64,000 nucleotides of DNA from Betaproteobacteria bacterium. GTDB lineage: Bacteria > Pseudomonadota > Gammaproteobacteria > Burkholderiales > Casimicrobiaceae. Below, in pieces: positions 40,622-51,168 of this stretch. The notes beneath the pieces are model-generated. The model saw nothing but the letters and a program-made list of their open reading frames with translations. It did no database searches and was not told where the DNA came from. Made by a program: the position numbers and the translations under genes. The DNA lies in NCBI GenBank assembly GCA_016192065.1, contig JACPUX010000034.1, positions 37,088 through 101,087 on the forward strand. Direction: 5' to 3'. Each line of letters begins with the position of its first letter. Position 1 is the stretch's first letter.

Positions 40622-41887
40622 ATGAAGCACGTCCGCACGCTGGGTCTTACCCTGGTTGCCGTCGCCCTGGCTGGGGTTTACGGCTGTGGCAAGAAAGAAG
40701 AAGCCAAGCCCGCCCCAGCCCCCAAAGCTGAAGCACCCGCAAAACCCGAGGTTGTCGTCAAACTAGGTCACGTCGGCCCGCTGACTGGCCCCATCGCCCA
40801 CCTGGGCAAGGACAACGAGAACGGCGCGCGCATGGCGGTGGAAGATGCCAACGCCAAGGGCACCGAAATCGACGGCAAAAAGATCAAATTTGAATTCTTG
40901 GGCGAAGACGACCAAGCCGATCCCAAGACCGGCACCGTGGTCGCGCAGAAACTTGTCGATGCCAAAGTGGTTGGCGTAGTTGGCCACCTGAACTCCGGCA
41001 CCACCATCCCGGCCTCGAAGATTTACACCGACGCCGGGATTCCCCAGATTTCCCCCTCCGCGACTAACCCCAAGTACACCCAGCAGGGCTTCAAGACGAC
41101 CTTCCGCGTCATCGCCAACGACGTGCAGCAGGGCAGCGCGCTGGGCGAGTTTTCGGTCAAGGAGCTGAAGGCGAAGAAGATCGCCATCATTGACGACAAG
41201 ACCGCCTACGGCGAAGGTCTGGCGAACGAAACCCAGAAGGCCGCCGAGGCTCTGGGCGCCAAGATCGTGGCGCGTGAATACACCACCGACAAGGCCACCG
41301 ACTTCAAGGCCATTCTCACCAAGATCAAAGGCAAGCAGCCCGACGTGATCATGTACGGTGGCATGGACGCCCAAGCCGGTCCGATGGTCAAGCAAATGAA
41401 GGAACTGGGCATCAAGGCCAAGTTCATCTCCGGCGACGGCGCCTGCACCGCCGAGTGGACCAAGCTGTCGGCGGGCGCCAACGAGAGTCACTACTGCTCG
41501 CAGGCGGGCCTGCCGATCGACAAGATGCCCAACGCCAAGGACTTCCAGGAGCGCTTCACCAAGAAGTATGGGCAGATTCAGGTGTACGCGCCGTATGCCT
41601 ATGACGCCACCATGGCGCTCATCGCGGCGATGAAGAAGGCCAACTCCACTGACCCGGCCAAGTACCTGCCGGCGCTGGCCACCCTGTCGCACGACGGCGT
41701 GACCGCAAAGGTCGAGTTCGACGAGAAGGGCGACACCAAGCATGGCCTGATCACCATCTACGACGTCAAGGAAGGTAAGCTCAACGCCCTTTCGATCGTA
41801 GGTGGCGCGGCTGCGGCTCCCGCTCCGGCGGCTGCTCCTGCCGCTGCCGCTCCGGCTGCCGCCCCCAAGGCCGAGCCGAAGAAGTAA
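40622..41887 (+). CDS. livK: Branched-chain amino-acid ABC transporter substrate-binding protein
   Basis: 421 residues; AGGAG lies about 9 nt before the ATG. The N-terminus looks like a lipoprotein signal (LAGVYGC, Cys22, with Tyr at -2 unusual), followed by a Lys/Ala/Pro-rich linker. The periplasmic-binding-protein fold begins VVKLGHVGPLTGPIAHLGKDNENG, with VVGHLNSGTTIPAS and SPSATNP as ligand-binding segments. A C-terminal Ala/Pro-rich tail of about 30 residues is not part of the fold. It captures leucine/isoleucine/valine or related compounds for LivHMGF. A terminator separates it from livH. Confidence 0.93.
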   Translation: MKHVRTLGLTLVAVALAGVYGCGKKEEAKPAPAPKAEAPAKPEVVVKLGHVGPLTGPIAHLGKDNENGARMAVEDANAKGTEIDGKKIKFEFLGEDDQADPKTGTVVAQKLVDAKVVGVVGHLNSGTTIPASKIYTDAGIPQISPSATNPKYTQQGFKTTFRVIANDVQQGSALGEFSVKELKAKKIAIIDDKTAYGEGLANETQKAAEALGAKIVAREYTTDKATDFKAILTKIKGKQPDVIMYGGMDAQAGPMVKQMKELGIKAKFISGDGACTAEWTKLSAGANESHYCSQAGLPIDKMPNAKDFQERFTKKYGQIQVYAPYAYDATMALIAAMKKANSTDPAKYLPALATLSHDGVTAKVEFDEKGDTKHGLITIYDVKEGKLNALSIVGGAAAAPAPAAAPAAAAPAAAPKAEPKK

Positions 41888-41943
41888 CGGTAGTCAAGGG
41901 CAGCCGCAAAGAAGCATCGGCGGCTGGGCAACAAAAAAATAGC

Positions 41944-41970
41944 AAAAACGGCGCCTCGTGCGCCGTTTTT
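41944..41970 (+). terminator. Intrinsic terminator between livK and livH
   Basis: AAAAACGGCGC (41944-41954) and GCGCCGTTTTT (41960-41970) form an 11-bp stem with loop CTCGT and the T-run in the right arm. Partial termination here would give more binding protein than membrane components. Confidence 0.85.
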
Positions 41971-42050
41971 GTTATCCTGTAGCGATCTGCTCTCTGACGC
42001 TGCGGCGAGCGGAATACATTTCAAAAGCGGCTCGGTGCGGAGGAGGAGTG

Positions 42051-42980
42051 ATGGAGATTTTTCTCCAGCAAATCATCAATGGCCTGACCCTGGGCAGCGT
42101 TTACGCCCTGGTCGCCCTGGGTTACACCATGGTTTACGGCATCATCGGCCTGATCAACTTCGCCCATGGCGAGGTGGTGATGGTCGGGGCCATGATCGCC
42201 CTGTCGGTGGTGCAGGCTCTAATTGGGGCGCAACTCGGGCTGCCCCCGGGACTAGTGATCCTGGTCGGCTTGGCGGTCGCCATGCCGATCTGCATGGGGA
42301 TCGCCTACACCGCTGAACGCGTGGCGTATCGGCCGCTGCGCTCCGCGCCCCGGCTGGCGCCGTTGATTACGGCCATCGGCGTGTCGATCGTGCTGCAAAA
42401 CCTGGCGATGATCATCTGGGGCCGCAATTACCTGAACTTCCCCGACATCATCAAGCCCTCACCCATTGAATTCGGCGGCGCTTTCATCACTGATGTGCAA
42501 ATCCTGATCATCGGGGTCGCCGCCCTGATCATGGCGGGCCTTTTGCTGGTAGTGCACAAGACGCGCTTGGGCATGGCCATGCGGGCGACGGCGCAGAACC
42601 AGCAGGTGGCGGGCCTCATGGGCATCGACATCAACACCGTGATTTCGGCGGCGTTTCTCATTGGCGCGGCACTGGCCGCGGTGGCCGGTGTGCTGGTGAC
42701 CCTCTACTACGGCATCGCTCACTATCACATGGGCTTCATCCTTGGCCTCAAGGCCTTCACGGCAGCCGTGCTCGGAGGCATCGGCAACCTCGGCGGCGCG
42801 ATGCTTGGGGGGGTTCTGCTCGGTATCATCGAGGCGCTGGGCGCCGGCTATATCGGCGATCTCACCGGCGGTTTCCTGGGCAGCCACTATCAGGACGTGT
42901 TCGCGTTCGCGGTGCTGATCATCGTGCTGGTCTTCCGACCCTCGGGCCTTCTGGGCGAGCGGGTCGGCGACCGCGCTTGA
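42051..42980 (+). CDS. livH: Branched-chain amino-acid ABC transporter permease LivH
   Basis: 309 residues from the ATG at 42051 with GGAGGAGGAG directly upstream. About eight membrane helices; family segments LQQIINGLTLGSVYALVALGYTMVYGIIGLINFAHGE and AFTAAVLGGIGNLGGAMLGG are present. It forms half of the inner-membrane channel with LivM, whose gene starts 12 nt later. Confidence 0.95.
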   Translation: MEIFLQQIINGLTLGSVYALVALGYTMVYGIIGLINFAHGEVVMVGAMIALSVVQALIGAQLGLPPGLVILVGLAVAMPICMGIAYTAERVAYRPLRSAPRLAPLITAIGVSIVLQNLAMIIWGRNYLNFPDIIKPSPIEFGGAFITDVQILIIGVAALIMAGLLLVVHKTRLGMAMRATAQNQQVAGLMGIDINTVISAAFLIGAALAAVAGVLVTLYYGIAHYHMGFILGLKAFTAAVLGGIGNLGGAMLGGVLLGIIEALGAGYIGDLTGGFLGSHYQDVFAFAVLIIVLVFRPSGLLGERVGDRA

Positions 42981-42992
42981 GGGGGCAGAACC

Positions 42993-44069
42993 ATGCATTC
43001 CATGTTCAATTCGAAGAAGAACCCCGCGCTGGTCTGGGCTGGCGTGGTGGTGATCGGCCTGGCACTGGCCCTAGTGCCCTTTGTCGCCGCCATGGGCGGC
43101 CAGGCCTGGGTGCGGGTGGTCAACTTCGCCCTGCTCTACATCATGTTGTCGCTGGGCCTCAACATCGTGGTTGGTTTCGCGGGCCTGCTGGACCTGGGCT
43201 ACATCGCGTTCTACGCGGTCGGGGCGTATGTGTACGCCCTCCTGGCTTCACCTCATTTCGGCATGCACCTGCCTTTTTGGCTGATCCTCCCCCTGGGCGC
43301 CTTGGTTGCCTGCTTTTTCGGGGTGCTGCTGGGTGCGCCAACGCTCAAGCTGCGAGGCGATTACCTCGCCATCGTCACTCTGGGTTTCGGCGAGATCGTG
43401 CGGATCTTCCTGAACAATCTCAATACGCCGATCAATATCACCAACGGCCCCCAAGGCATTACCCTGATTGACCCGCTGACCCTGGGCAGTTTCTCTTTCG
43501 GTAAGGCTGAGACCATTCTCGGCATCGAGTTCTCCGGCCCGCAGAAATACTATTTCTTGCTGGTCGTGCTCTGCCTGCTGATCGTCGCGCTCAATATCCG
43601 CTTGCAGAACTCGCGGATCGGCCGCGCCTGGGAGGCGATCCGCGAAGACGAGATCGCCGCGCGCGCCATGGGCATCAATACGCGCAATGTCAAGCTTCTC
43701 GCCTTCGCCATGGGTGCCAGTTTCGGCGGCGTCGCCGGCGGTTTGTTCTCGGCCATCCAGGGCTTCGTCAGCCCGGAGAGTTTCGGCCTTCTGGAATCAA
43801 TCATGGTGCTCGCCATGGTGGTGCTAGGCGGCATGGGCAACATCGGTGGGGTGATTCTCGGCGCGATTCTGCTCACCATGCTGCCCGAGGCGCTGCGCTT
43901 CAGCATCGAACCGCTGCAAAAGGCGATCTTCGGGCGCATGATCGTCGATCCCGAAACGATTCGCATGCTGATCTTCGGACTTGCGCTCATCCTGGTGATG
44001 CTGTTTCGGCCTGCGGGTCTCTGGCCCTCGGCGGTCAGGAAGCGTGAACTGTCGGGAGCGCAATCATGA
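42993..44069 (+). CDS. livM: Branched-chain amino-acid ABC transporter permease LivM
   Basis: 358 residues, multi-spanning. Conserved stretches NFALLYIMLSLGLNIVVGFAGLLDLGYIAFYAVGAY, PTLKLRGDYLAIVTLGFGEI and the coupling region GRAWEAIREDEIAARAMGIN are present. It pairs with LivH. The stop overlaps livG as ATGA. Confidence 0.95.
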   Translation: MHSMFNSKKNPALVWAGVVVIGLALALVPFVAAMGGQAWVRVVNFALLYIMLSLGLNIVVGFAGLLDLGYIAFYAVGAYVYALLASPHFGMHLPFWLILPLGALVACFFGVLLGAPTLKLRGDYLAIVTLGFGEIVRIFLNNLNTPINITNGPQGITLIDPLTLGSFSFGKAETILGIEFSGPQKYYFLLVVLCLLIVALNIRLQNSRIGRAWEAIREDEIAARAMGINTRNVKLLAFAMGASFGGVAGGLFSAIQGFVSPESFGLLESIMVLAMVVLGGMGNIGGVILGAILLTMLPEALRFSIEPLQKAIFGRMIVDPETIRMLIFGLALILVMLFRPAGLWPSAVRKRELSGAQS

Positions 44070-44851
44070 GCGAGGTTCTGTTGCACGCCAAGAGTGTGGG
44101 TAAGCGCTTCGGTGGTCTGCAAGCGCTCTCCGAGGTCGCCTTTACCATCCGCCGCGGCGAGATCTATGGACTGATCGGCCCCAATGGCGCCGGCAAGACC
44201 ACGCTGTTCAACGTGCTGACCGGCATCTATGTGGCGGAAGAGGGCGGTTTCGAGTTCAATGGCCGCTCACTAGCGGGCCTCAAACCCAATCAAGTGGCCG
44301 AACAGGGAATCGCCCGCACCTTTCAGAATATTCGGCTCTTCGGCAATCTCTCGGCGCTCGAAAACGTTATGATCGGCCGGCATGTGCGCACCAAGGCCGG
44401 GGTTTTCGGCGCGATTTTTCGCGATCGCGGCACCCTGGAGGAAGAAGGTGCGATCGCCAAGCGGGCGCATAGCCTGCTGAAGTACGTGGGCGTCGCGGAG
44501 CGCGCCAACAGCCTTGCCAAGCACCTGTCCTATGGCGATCAGCGCCGCCTGGAGATCGCCCGCGCCCTGGCCACTGACCCGCTGCTGCTCGCTCTCGACG
44601 AACCCGCCGCGGGCATGAACGCCACCGAAAAGATGGCGCTGAGGGGGCTCTTGGAATCGATTCGCGCCGACGGCACGACCATCTTGCTGATCGAACATGA
44701 CATGAGCCTGGTCATGGGTCTGTGCGATCGCGTTCTGGTACTGGATTACGGCAAGCGCATCGCCGAGGGCTCACCCGCGGAAGTGCAAAACGACCCGCGC
44801 GTGGTCGAAGCCTATCTGGGTGGTTCGCTGGACGAAGCGGAGGCGGCATGA
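44066..44851 (+). CDS. livG: Branched-chain amino-acid ABC transporter ATPase LivG
   Basis: 261 residues. Walker A GPNGAGKTT, Q-loop region GIARTFQNIRLF, signature LSYGDQRR, Walker B LLALDEPAAGM and switch His in LIEHDM. The degenerate signature (LSYGDQ) is normal for LivG. It powers LivHM with LivF; both ends overlap neighbours by 4 nt. Confidence 0.96.
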   Translation: MSEVLLHAKSVGKRFGGLQALSEVAFTIRRGEIYGLIGPNGAGKTTLFNVLTGIYVAEEGGFEFNGRSLAGLKPNQVAEQGIARTFQNIRLFGNLSALENVMIGRHVRTKAGVFGAIFRDRGTLEEEGAIAKRAHSLLKYVGVAERANSLAKHLSYGDQRRLEIARALATDPLLLALDEPAAGMNATEKMALRGLLESIRADGTTILLIEHDMSLVMGLCDRVLVLDYGKRIAEGSPAEVQNDPRVVEAYLGGSLDEAEAA

Positions 44852-45570
44852 AACCCTTGTTGGAACTCACCGACTACAAGGTTTCCTACGGTGGCATCAA
44901 GGCGGTCAAAGGTATCGATCTCGCGGTCAACGAAGGCGAGCTGGTTTGCCTCATCGGCGCCAACGGCGCGGGCAAGACCACGACCCTCAAAGCGATTTGC
45001 GGCTTGATCAAGACCGCCGGCGGGCGCGCCTTGTACCAAGGCGAGAACATCACCGGCGCGCGCTCTTTTGAGCTGGTGCGCCGTGGTCTGGCCATGGTTC
45101 CGGAAGGGCGGGGCATTTTCGGTCAGCTCACTATCGAGGAGAATCTCGCCATGGGCGCCTATACACGACGGGACTACGGCGCGATCAAGACCGACACCGA
45201 GCAAGTCTTCGAGCTTTTTCCGCGTTTGCGCGAACGGCGCAAGCAGCCGGCGGGAACCCTATCCGGAGGCGAGCAGCAGATGCTGGCCATGGGGCGGGCA
45301 ATCCTTTCCAAGCCCAAGCTCCTGCTGCTTGATGAACCTTCGATGGGTCTGGCGCCGCTGATGGTGAAAAAGGTTTTCGAGACCGTGCGTGCGATTTCAG
45401 CGCAGGGCGTGACCATTCTGCTGATCGAGCAGAACGCCAAACTCGCGCTGCAAATCAGTAGTCGGGGCTACGTGATGGAAAGCGGCGCGATCACGCTCTC
45501 CGGGCAGGCCAGCCAATTACTCGACAACCCGAAGGTGCGCGAAGCTTACTTGGGCGAACAGGCCGCCTGA
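44848..45570 (+). CDS. livF: Branched-chain amino-acid ABC transporter ATPase LivF
   Basis: 240 residues from the ATG at 44848, overlapping the livG stop (ATGA). Walker A GANGAGKTT, signature LSGGEQQML, Walker B LLLLDEPSMGLAP and LIEQNAKLAL are intact. Last gene of livKHMGF; a GC hairpin lies just after it. Confidence 0.96.
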   Translation: MKPLLELTDYKVSYGGIKAVKGIDLAVNEGELVCLIGANGAGKTTTLKAICGLIKTAGGRALYQGENITGARSFELVRRGLAMVPEGRGIFGQLTIEENLAMGAYTRRDYGAIKTDTEQVFELFPRLRERRKQPAGTLSGGEQQMLAMGRAILSKPKLLLLDEPSMGLAPLMVKKVFETVRAISAQGVTILLIEQNAKLALQISSRGYVMESGAITLSGQASQLLDNPKVREAYLGEQAA

Positions 45571-45586
45571 TGTCGTTCGGCGGCGC

Positions 45587-45606
45587 GCCCGCCCAAACAG
45601 GCGGGC
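45587..45606. terminator. GC hairpin between convergent livF and acylphosphatase genes
   Basis: GCCCGCC (45587-45593) pairs with GGCGGGC (45600-45606), loop CAAACA. No T-tract follows on either side, so termination is uncertain. Confidence 0.45.
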
Positions 45607-45643
45607 GGAGTCGCGGTGCACGGCGGGGGGGTCGCGCCAGCGG

Positions 45644-45940
45644 CTATGCGTCCGGCACCCGCTCAAAGGCGGTGACCCCAGCCAGCGCGCCGAGTGGCGC
45701 GTCTTCGACCACCACTTTTTCGACCCGCGCCAAGGGTGGTCCCTGCTGCGCCCAAGCGATCAGGCGCCGCACCGCCGCCGCTTCACCCCCCACCATGGCC
45801 TCCACCGCGCCATCGCGCCGATTGCGTACCCAGCCTACGGCACCCAGTTCCGCCGCCTTCCAACGCATGGACTCGCGATAGCCGACGCCCTGCACGTGGC
45901 CGAAAATCAGCAGATGCCTGGCGTCGAAATCTCTGGTCAT
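45644..45940 (-). CDS. Acylphosphatase
   Basis: 98 residues from the ATG at 45940. The signature [11 protein letters not shown] supplies the phosphate-binding Arg22, and [13 protein letters not shown] supplies the catalytic Asn40. The enzyme hydrolyses carboxyl-phosphate bonds such as in acetyl phosphate or carbamoyl phosphate. Standard length for the family. It starts 19 nt after the NUDIX gene in the same direction. Confidence 0.93.
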   Translation of the reverse strand: MTRDFDARHLLIFGHVQGVGYRESMRWKAAELGAVGWVRNRRDGAVEAMVGGEAAAVRRLIAWAQQGPPLARVEKVVVEDAPLGALAGVTAFERVPDA

Positions 45941-45959
45941 GGCCCTGCCAGCGCTGCGC

Positions 45960-46508
45960 TTACCAGCCCTGTTCCAGCAGGAGCAGGCCAAGCTGGGTCT
46001 TGGCGTCGGTGATGCGGCCGGCGCGCATCCAGGCCAGCGCCTCGCGGCGCGAGACGATCAAGGTCTCGAGAAACTCTCCGTGATCCGGTGTCGCCTCGGC
46101 GACTCGCTCCAAGTCCTCGGCGAGATAAATGCCGATCTGTTCGTTGGAATAGGACACCACCGGATTCATGTTCAGAAGATGTCGCCAGCGCCCCGCGCGA
46201 TAGCCGGTCTCCTCGAGGAGTTCGCGCGCCGCGGCAGTCAGGGGGTCTTCGCCAGGATCGAGCTTGCCTGCGGGAAATTCCACCAGCACGCGGGCGAGCG
46301 GATAGCGGAATTGGCGCTCCAGGAGCAGCGCGCCGTCGGGCAGGACCGGAATGATCATCACCGCCCCAGGGTGGACGATGTATTCGCGCAGGGCCTCGCC
46401 GCCATCGGGCAGGCGCACAGTGTCCTGCTTGACCTCAAGGAGCTTCCCGCGGAAGACTTCGCGCCCGGAAAGCCGGGTTTCGGTGAGGTGGGAATCGGGG
46501 GAATTCAT
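45960..46508 (-). CDS. NUDIX hydrolase, ADP-ribose pyrophosphatase-like
   Basis: 182 residues from the ATG at 46508 (AAGGAA about 9 nt upstream). The open frame extends over hemF, but homology begins here. NUDIX box: [22 protein letters not shown], with all metal-binding glutamates. The N-terminal beta-strands and QFRYP segment fit the NudF/ADP-ribose group. It lies 14 nt after hemF. Confidence 0.88.
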   Translation of the reverse strand: MNSPDSHLTETRLSGREVFRGKLLEVKQDTVRLPDGGEALREYIVHPGAVMIIPVLPDGALLLERQFRYPLARVLVEFPAGKLDPGEDPLTAAARELLEETGYRAGRWRHLLNMNPVVSYSNEQIGIYLAEDLERVAEATPDHGEFLETLIVSRREALAWMRAGRITDAKTQLGLLLLEQGW

Positions 46509-46522
46509 GGGTTCTATTTCCT

Positions 46523-47449
46523 TTACAACCAATCCCTGGGTACCAGGAAGTCGGTCAACAAGCGCGCTTCGGGCGAACCGGGCTCGGGCTGCCAATCGTA
46601 GCGCCAACGAACCTCGCGGGGTAGGGACATGAGGATCGATTCGGTGCGCCCGCCCGACTGCAGCCCAAAGAGCGTACCGCGATCCCAGGCGAGGTTGAAT
46701 TCCACGTAGCGCCCGCGCCGATAGAGCTGGTAATCGCGCTCGCGCTCGCCATACGCGGTGCCGCGGCGCCGTTCGACCAGGGGCAGATAGGCGTTGAGGA
46801 AAGCATCGCCGACACTGCGCAGGAGCGCGAAACAGCGCGCAAATCCACCCGCGTTGAGATCGTCGAAGAAGATCCCCCCGACGCCGCGTGCTTCGCCCCG
46901 ATGCGGGAGATAGAAGTAGCGGTCGCAAGCTTCCTTGTAGCGCGGGTAGAGCTCTTCCCCAAAGGGGAGCAGCGCATCCTTGCAACCACGGTGAAAGTGC
47001 TGTGCATCTTCGACAAAGCCATAGACCGGAGTGAGGTCGGTGCCTCCGCCGAACCACCACACCGGCTCCTCGCCCGGCGCCTCGGCGACGAAGAAGCGCA
47101 GGTTGAGATGGACCGTGGGGACAAAGGGATTCCAGGCGTGCAGTACCAAGGACAGCCCCACGGCCTGAAAGCCGCGTCCGGCCAGATCCGGTCTTTGGGC
47201 ACTCGCCGCGGGGGGCAGGCGTGCTCCCTGCACGCGCGAGCAGGCGACGCCGCCACGCTCAAAAACCTGGCCTTCCTCGATGATCGCAGTGAGGCCGCCG
47301 CCACCCTCTGGACGTTGCCAGGCATCCTGCCGAAACGATTTTCCGTCGAGCTCGGCCAGCGCGCTGACGATGCGCGATTGCAGGGCCTCGAGATAAGCGG
47401 CCACGGCGGGCTGATCGATCGCGTCCGCGGCGCCGCGAGCAGCCATCAT
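46523..47449 (-). CDS. hemF: Oxygen-dependent coproporphyrinogen-III oxidase
   Basis: 308 residues from the ATG at 47449 ([14 protein letters not shown] at 47446 is an alternative). Family blocks [44 protein letters not shown] and [16 protein letters not shown] are intact. HemF decarboxylates coproporphyrinogen III with O2, pointing to an aerobic or facultative lifestyle. It begins 5 nt after the purD stop. Confidence 0.96.
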   Translation of the reverse strand: MMAARGAADAIDQPAVAAYLEALQSRIVSALAELDGKSFRQDAWQRPEGGGGLTAIIEEGQVFERGGVACSRVQGARLPPAASAQRPDLAGRGFQAVGLSLVLHAWNPFVPTVHLNLRFFVAEAPGEEPVWWFGGGTDLTPVYGFVEDAQHFHRGCKDALLPFGEELYPRYKEACDRYFYLPHRGEARGVGGIFFDDLNAGGFARCFALLRSVGDAFLNAYLPLVERRRGTAYGERERDYQLYRRGRYVEFNLAWDRGTLFGLQSGGRTESILMSLPREVRWRYDWQPEPGSPEARLLTDFLVPRDWL

Positions 47450-47454
47450 CGCGC

Positions 47455-48729
47455 TCAGTGCTTGGCGCGCAGGGCGCGAAAGCCGATGTCCTGCCGAAAC
47501 AACATGCCGGCGAAGCGAATTCCGCCGACCGCGGCATAAGCGCGCCGCTGCGCCTGTCGCAGAGTGTCGCCGAGGGCGGTGACACACAGCACGCGCCCTC
47601 CGGAAGTCAGTACCTGGCTATCGGCGAGTTGGGTTCCAGCATGGAAGACATGGCAGTCCTCGGTCGCCTCGGGCAGACCCTCGATCGCGTCGCCTTTGCG
47701 CGGGTCTTCGGGATAGCCGGCGGCCGCGAGCACCACCCCTAGGGCAGCGCGGCGGTCCCATTCGACTTCGCATTGATCGAGCTTGCCGTCGATGGCATCG
47801 TTGAGGAGCTCGAAGAGATCGCTCTTCATGCGCATCAGAATGGGCTGGGTTTCGGGATCCCCCATGCGGCAATTGAACTCCAGGGTACGCGGTTGGCCTT
47901 GCGCGTCGATCATCACCCCGGCGTAGAGGAAGCCACTGAAGCGCTCACCCTCGGCGGCCATGCCCGCCACCGTGGGTTGGATGATTTCGCGCATGATGCG
48001 CGCGTGCAGCTCGGGGGTGACCACCGGGGCGGGAGAATACGCGCCCATGCCTCCGGTATTGGGGCCCTGGTCGTGGTCCTTGAGGCGCTTGTGGTCCTGG
48101 CTGGAGGCCAGCGGCAGGACGTGTTTGCCATCCACCATGACGATGAAACTCGCCTCTTCGCCGATCAGGCACTCTTCGATCACCACGCGCGCCCCGGCGT
48201 CGCCCATGCGATTGTCGACCAGCATGGCGGCGATCGCCTGTTCCGCTTCGACGATGGTTTGCGCCACCACCACGCCCTTGCCGGCAGCCAGGCCATCGGC
48301 CTTGATCACGATCGGCGCGCCCTGCTCGCGCACATAGTTGCGGGCTGCGCCGGCATCGCTGAAGGTCTGATACTTGGCGGTCGGTATACCGTGGCGAAGC
48401 ATGAACGCCTTGGCGAAGTCCTTGGAGCTCTCCAGTCTCGCCGCCGCCCGGGTGGGGCCGAAGACGCGCAGGCCTTCGGCCCGAAAGGCATCGACGATGC
48501 CCGCGGCGAGAGGCGCCTCAGGGCCAACCACGGTATAGGCGACCTGTTCGCTGCGCGCCAGGTCCAGCCACTCTCTGACCGTCGCCGCGGGCGCGTTCGC
48601 CACCCCGGGCTCGCGCGCCGTGCCGCCGTTGCCCGGCGCCACCAACACTTTGGAGACGCGCGGCGACTGGGCAAGCTTCCAGGCTAAGGCGTGTTCCCGC
48701 CCGCCATTGCCGACCACCAGGACTTTCAT
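47455..48729 (-). CDS. purD: Phosphoribosylamine-glycine ligase
   Basis: 424 residues. The N-terminal domain begins [19 protein letters not shown], and the ATP-grasp core includes [18 protein letters not shown] and [13 protein letters not shown]. It joins glycine to phosphoribosylamine in purine synthesis. Together with purH nearby it forms part of a purine locus interrupted by the PagP-like gene. Confidence 0.97.
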   Translation of the reverse strand: MKVLVVGNGGREHALAWKLAQSPRVSKVLVAPGNGGTAREPGVANAPAATVREWLDLARSEQVAYTVVGPEAPLAAGIVDAFRAEGLRVFGPTRAAARLESSKDFAKAFMLRHGIPTAKYQTFSDAGAARNYVREQGAPIVIKADGLAAGKGVVVAQTIVEAEQAIAAMLVDNRMGDAGARVVIEECLIGEEASFIVMVDGKHVLPLASSQDHKRLKDHDQGPNTGGMGAYSPAPVVTPELHARIMREIIQPTVAGMAAEGERFSGFLYAGVMIDAQGQPRTLEFNCRMGDPETQPILMRMKSDLFELLNDAIDGKLDQCEVEWDRRAALGVVLAAAGYPEDPRKGDAIEGLPEATEDCHVFHAGTQLADSQVLTSGGRVLCVTALGDTLRQAQRRAYAAVGGIRFAGMLFRQDIGFRALRAKH

Positions 48730-48738
48730 CGCCTTCCC

Positions 48739-49299
48739 CTACTTGAAATCGTAGCGCCCGAACAGGAAGAGTACGCTGCCGTTGTTGATACCGCCGTTGA
48801 GGGTGGGAATAAAGGTGCCCATCAGGCTCGCCTGGCCATAACGAAGCGAAGCCACCGGCAGCAAGGCGGGAATCGGCACACCGCTGGCGATGTCCGGGCG
48901 CTGCACGATCATCGCGGTGTAGCCCAAGCCGGCCTGAAGACCACTGCGCGGACCCCAGTAGGTCTGGTAGGCGTAGCCGAGGTTGATTTGCACCTTTCGG
49001 TGCGACTCATGAAACGCCATGAGGAAGACGCTGTGACTGTCGCCATCAGGGTCTTCGGTCCACTTGCCCCAGCCTAGCCCAAAGGCGTTCTCGTTGAGAT
49101 CCCTGAGTTTCTCTTCGGTGTAAGTGCTACGCAAATGATGCGCATATCCGGTGACGATCAACTGGTCCTGCCCCTGCTGGTAGGTATTCACCAGCCGGCG
49201 GCAGCCGCGATCGAGCAAGGACCACATGTCGGCGCATTCCAGTGCCTGCGCGGCATTCATGTACGCGGCCAGCAAGAGGCCGCCCAACAGGCGCATCAT
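48739..49299 (-). CDS. pagP: PagP-family lipid A palmitoyltransferase
   Basis: 186 residues from the ATG at 49299 (AGGGAG about 9 nt upstream; 49296 also possible). A signal peptide ends at about AQA-LE (residue 19). The mature part is an eight-strand beta-barrel: HHLRSTYTEEKLRDLNENAFGLGWG, LMAFHESHRK, GYAYQTYWGP, IPALLPVASLRYG and a C-terminal aromatic strand ending in Lys. By alignment with E. coli PagP the catalytic His is His55 and Ser is Ser99, but the Asp of the Asp-Ser pair is Glu98. It transfers palmitate from phospholipid to lipid A in the outer membrane. Confidence 0.82.
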   Translation of the reverse strand: MMRLLGGLLLAAYMNAAQALECADMWSLLDRGCRRLVNTYQQGQDQLIVTGYAHHLRSTYTEEKLRDLNENAFGLGWGKWTEDPDGDSHSVFLMAFHESHRKVQINLGYAYQTYWGPRSGLQAGLGYTAMIVQRPDIASGVPIPALLPVASLRYGQASLMGTFIPTLNGGINNGSVLFLFGRYDFK

Positions 49300-49339
49300 T
49301 CGCAATAACTCCCTGGAGCAAAAATTTGTATGGCCGACG

Positions 49340-50908
<1,569 letters not shown>

Positions 50909-50913
50909 GAGGC

Positions 50914-51168
50914 TCACTTGATTTCGTAGAGACGGATTTTCGAGCGCAGGGTGTTACGGTTCATGCCCAGCATGGCCGCCGCGTGCGTCTGATTGCCCTC
51001 GGTGCGCTTCATCACGTCGCTGATCAGCGCGCGCTCGGCGTGACCGATCACCATTTCGTACAAGCCGCTGGGCACCTCGCCATCGAGACGGCGGAAATAG
51101 TCGTCGAGCGAACGCTCGACACTCTTGGCAATTTCACTCTGGCCGTTGTGAAGATGTCTTTTATTCAC
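50914..51168 (-). CDS. fis: Fis-family nucleoid/DNA-binding protein
   Basis: 84 residues from the GTG at 51168, which overlaps the dusB stop as GTGA; an ATG at 51186 lies inside dusB and is less likely. The C-terminal helix-turn-helix reads [20 protein letters not shown]. Fis bends DNA and regulates rRNA and recombination. The dusB-fis pairing is the same as in E. coli. It is shorter at the N-terminus than E. coli Fis (98 aa), as in other betaproteobacteria. Confidence 0.92.
   Translation of the reverse strand: MNKRHLHNGQSEIAKSVERSLDDYFRRLDGEVPSGLYEMVIGHAERALISDVMKRTEGNQTHAAAMLGMNRNTLRSKIRLYEIK

Noticed and set aside
45960..47060. Extended 366-codon version of the NUDIX gene.
   Set aside because: The extra N-terminal part is a shadow of hemF; a good Shine-Dalgarno and homology both place the start at 46508.
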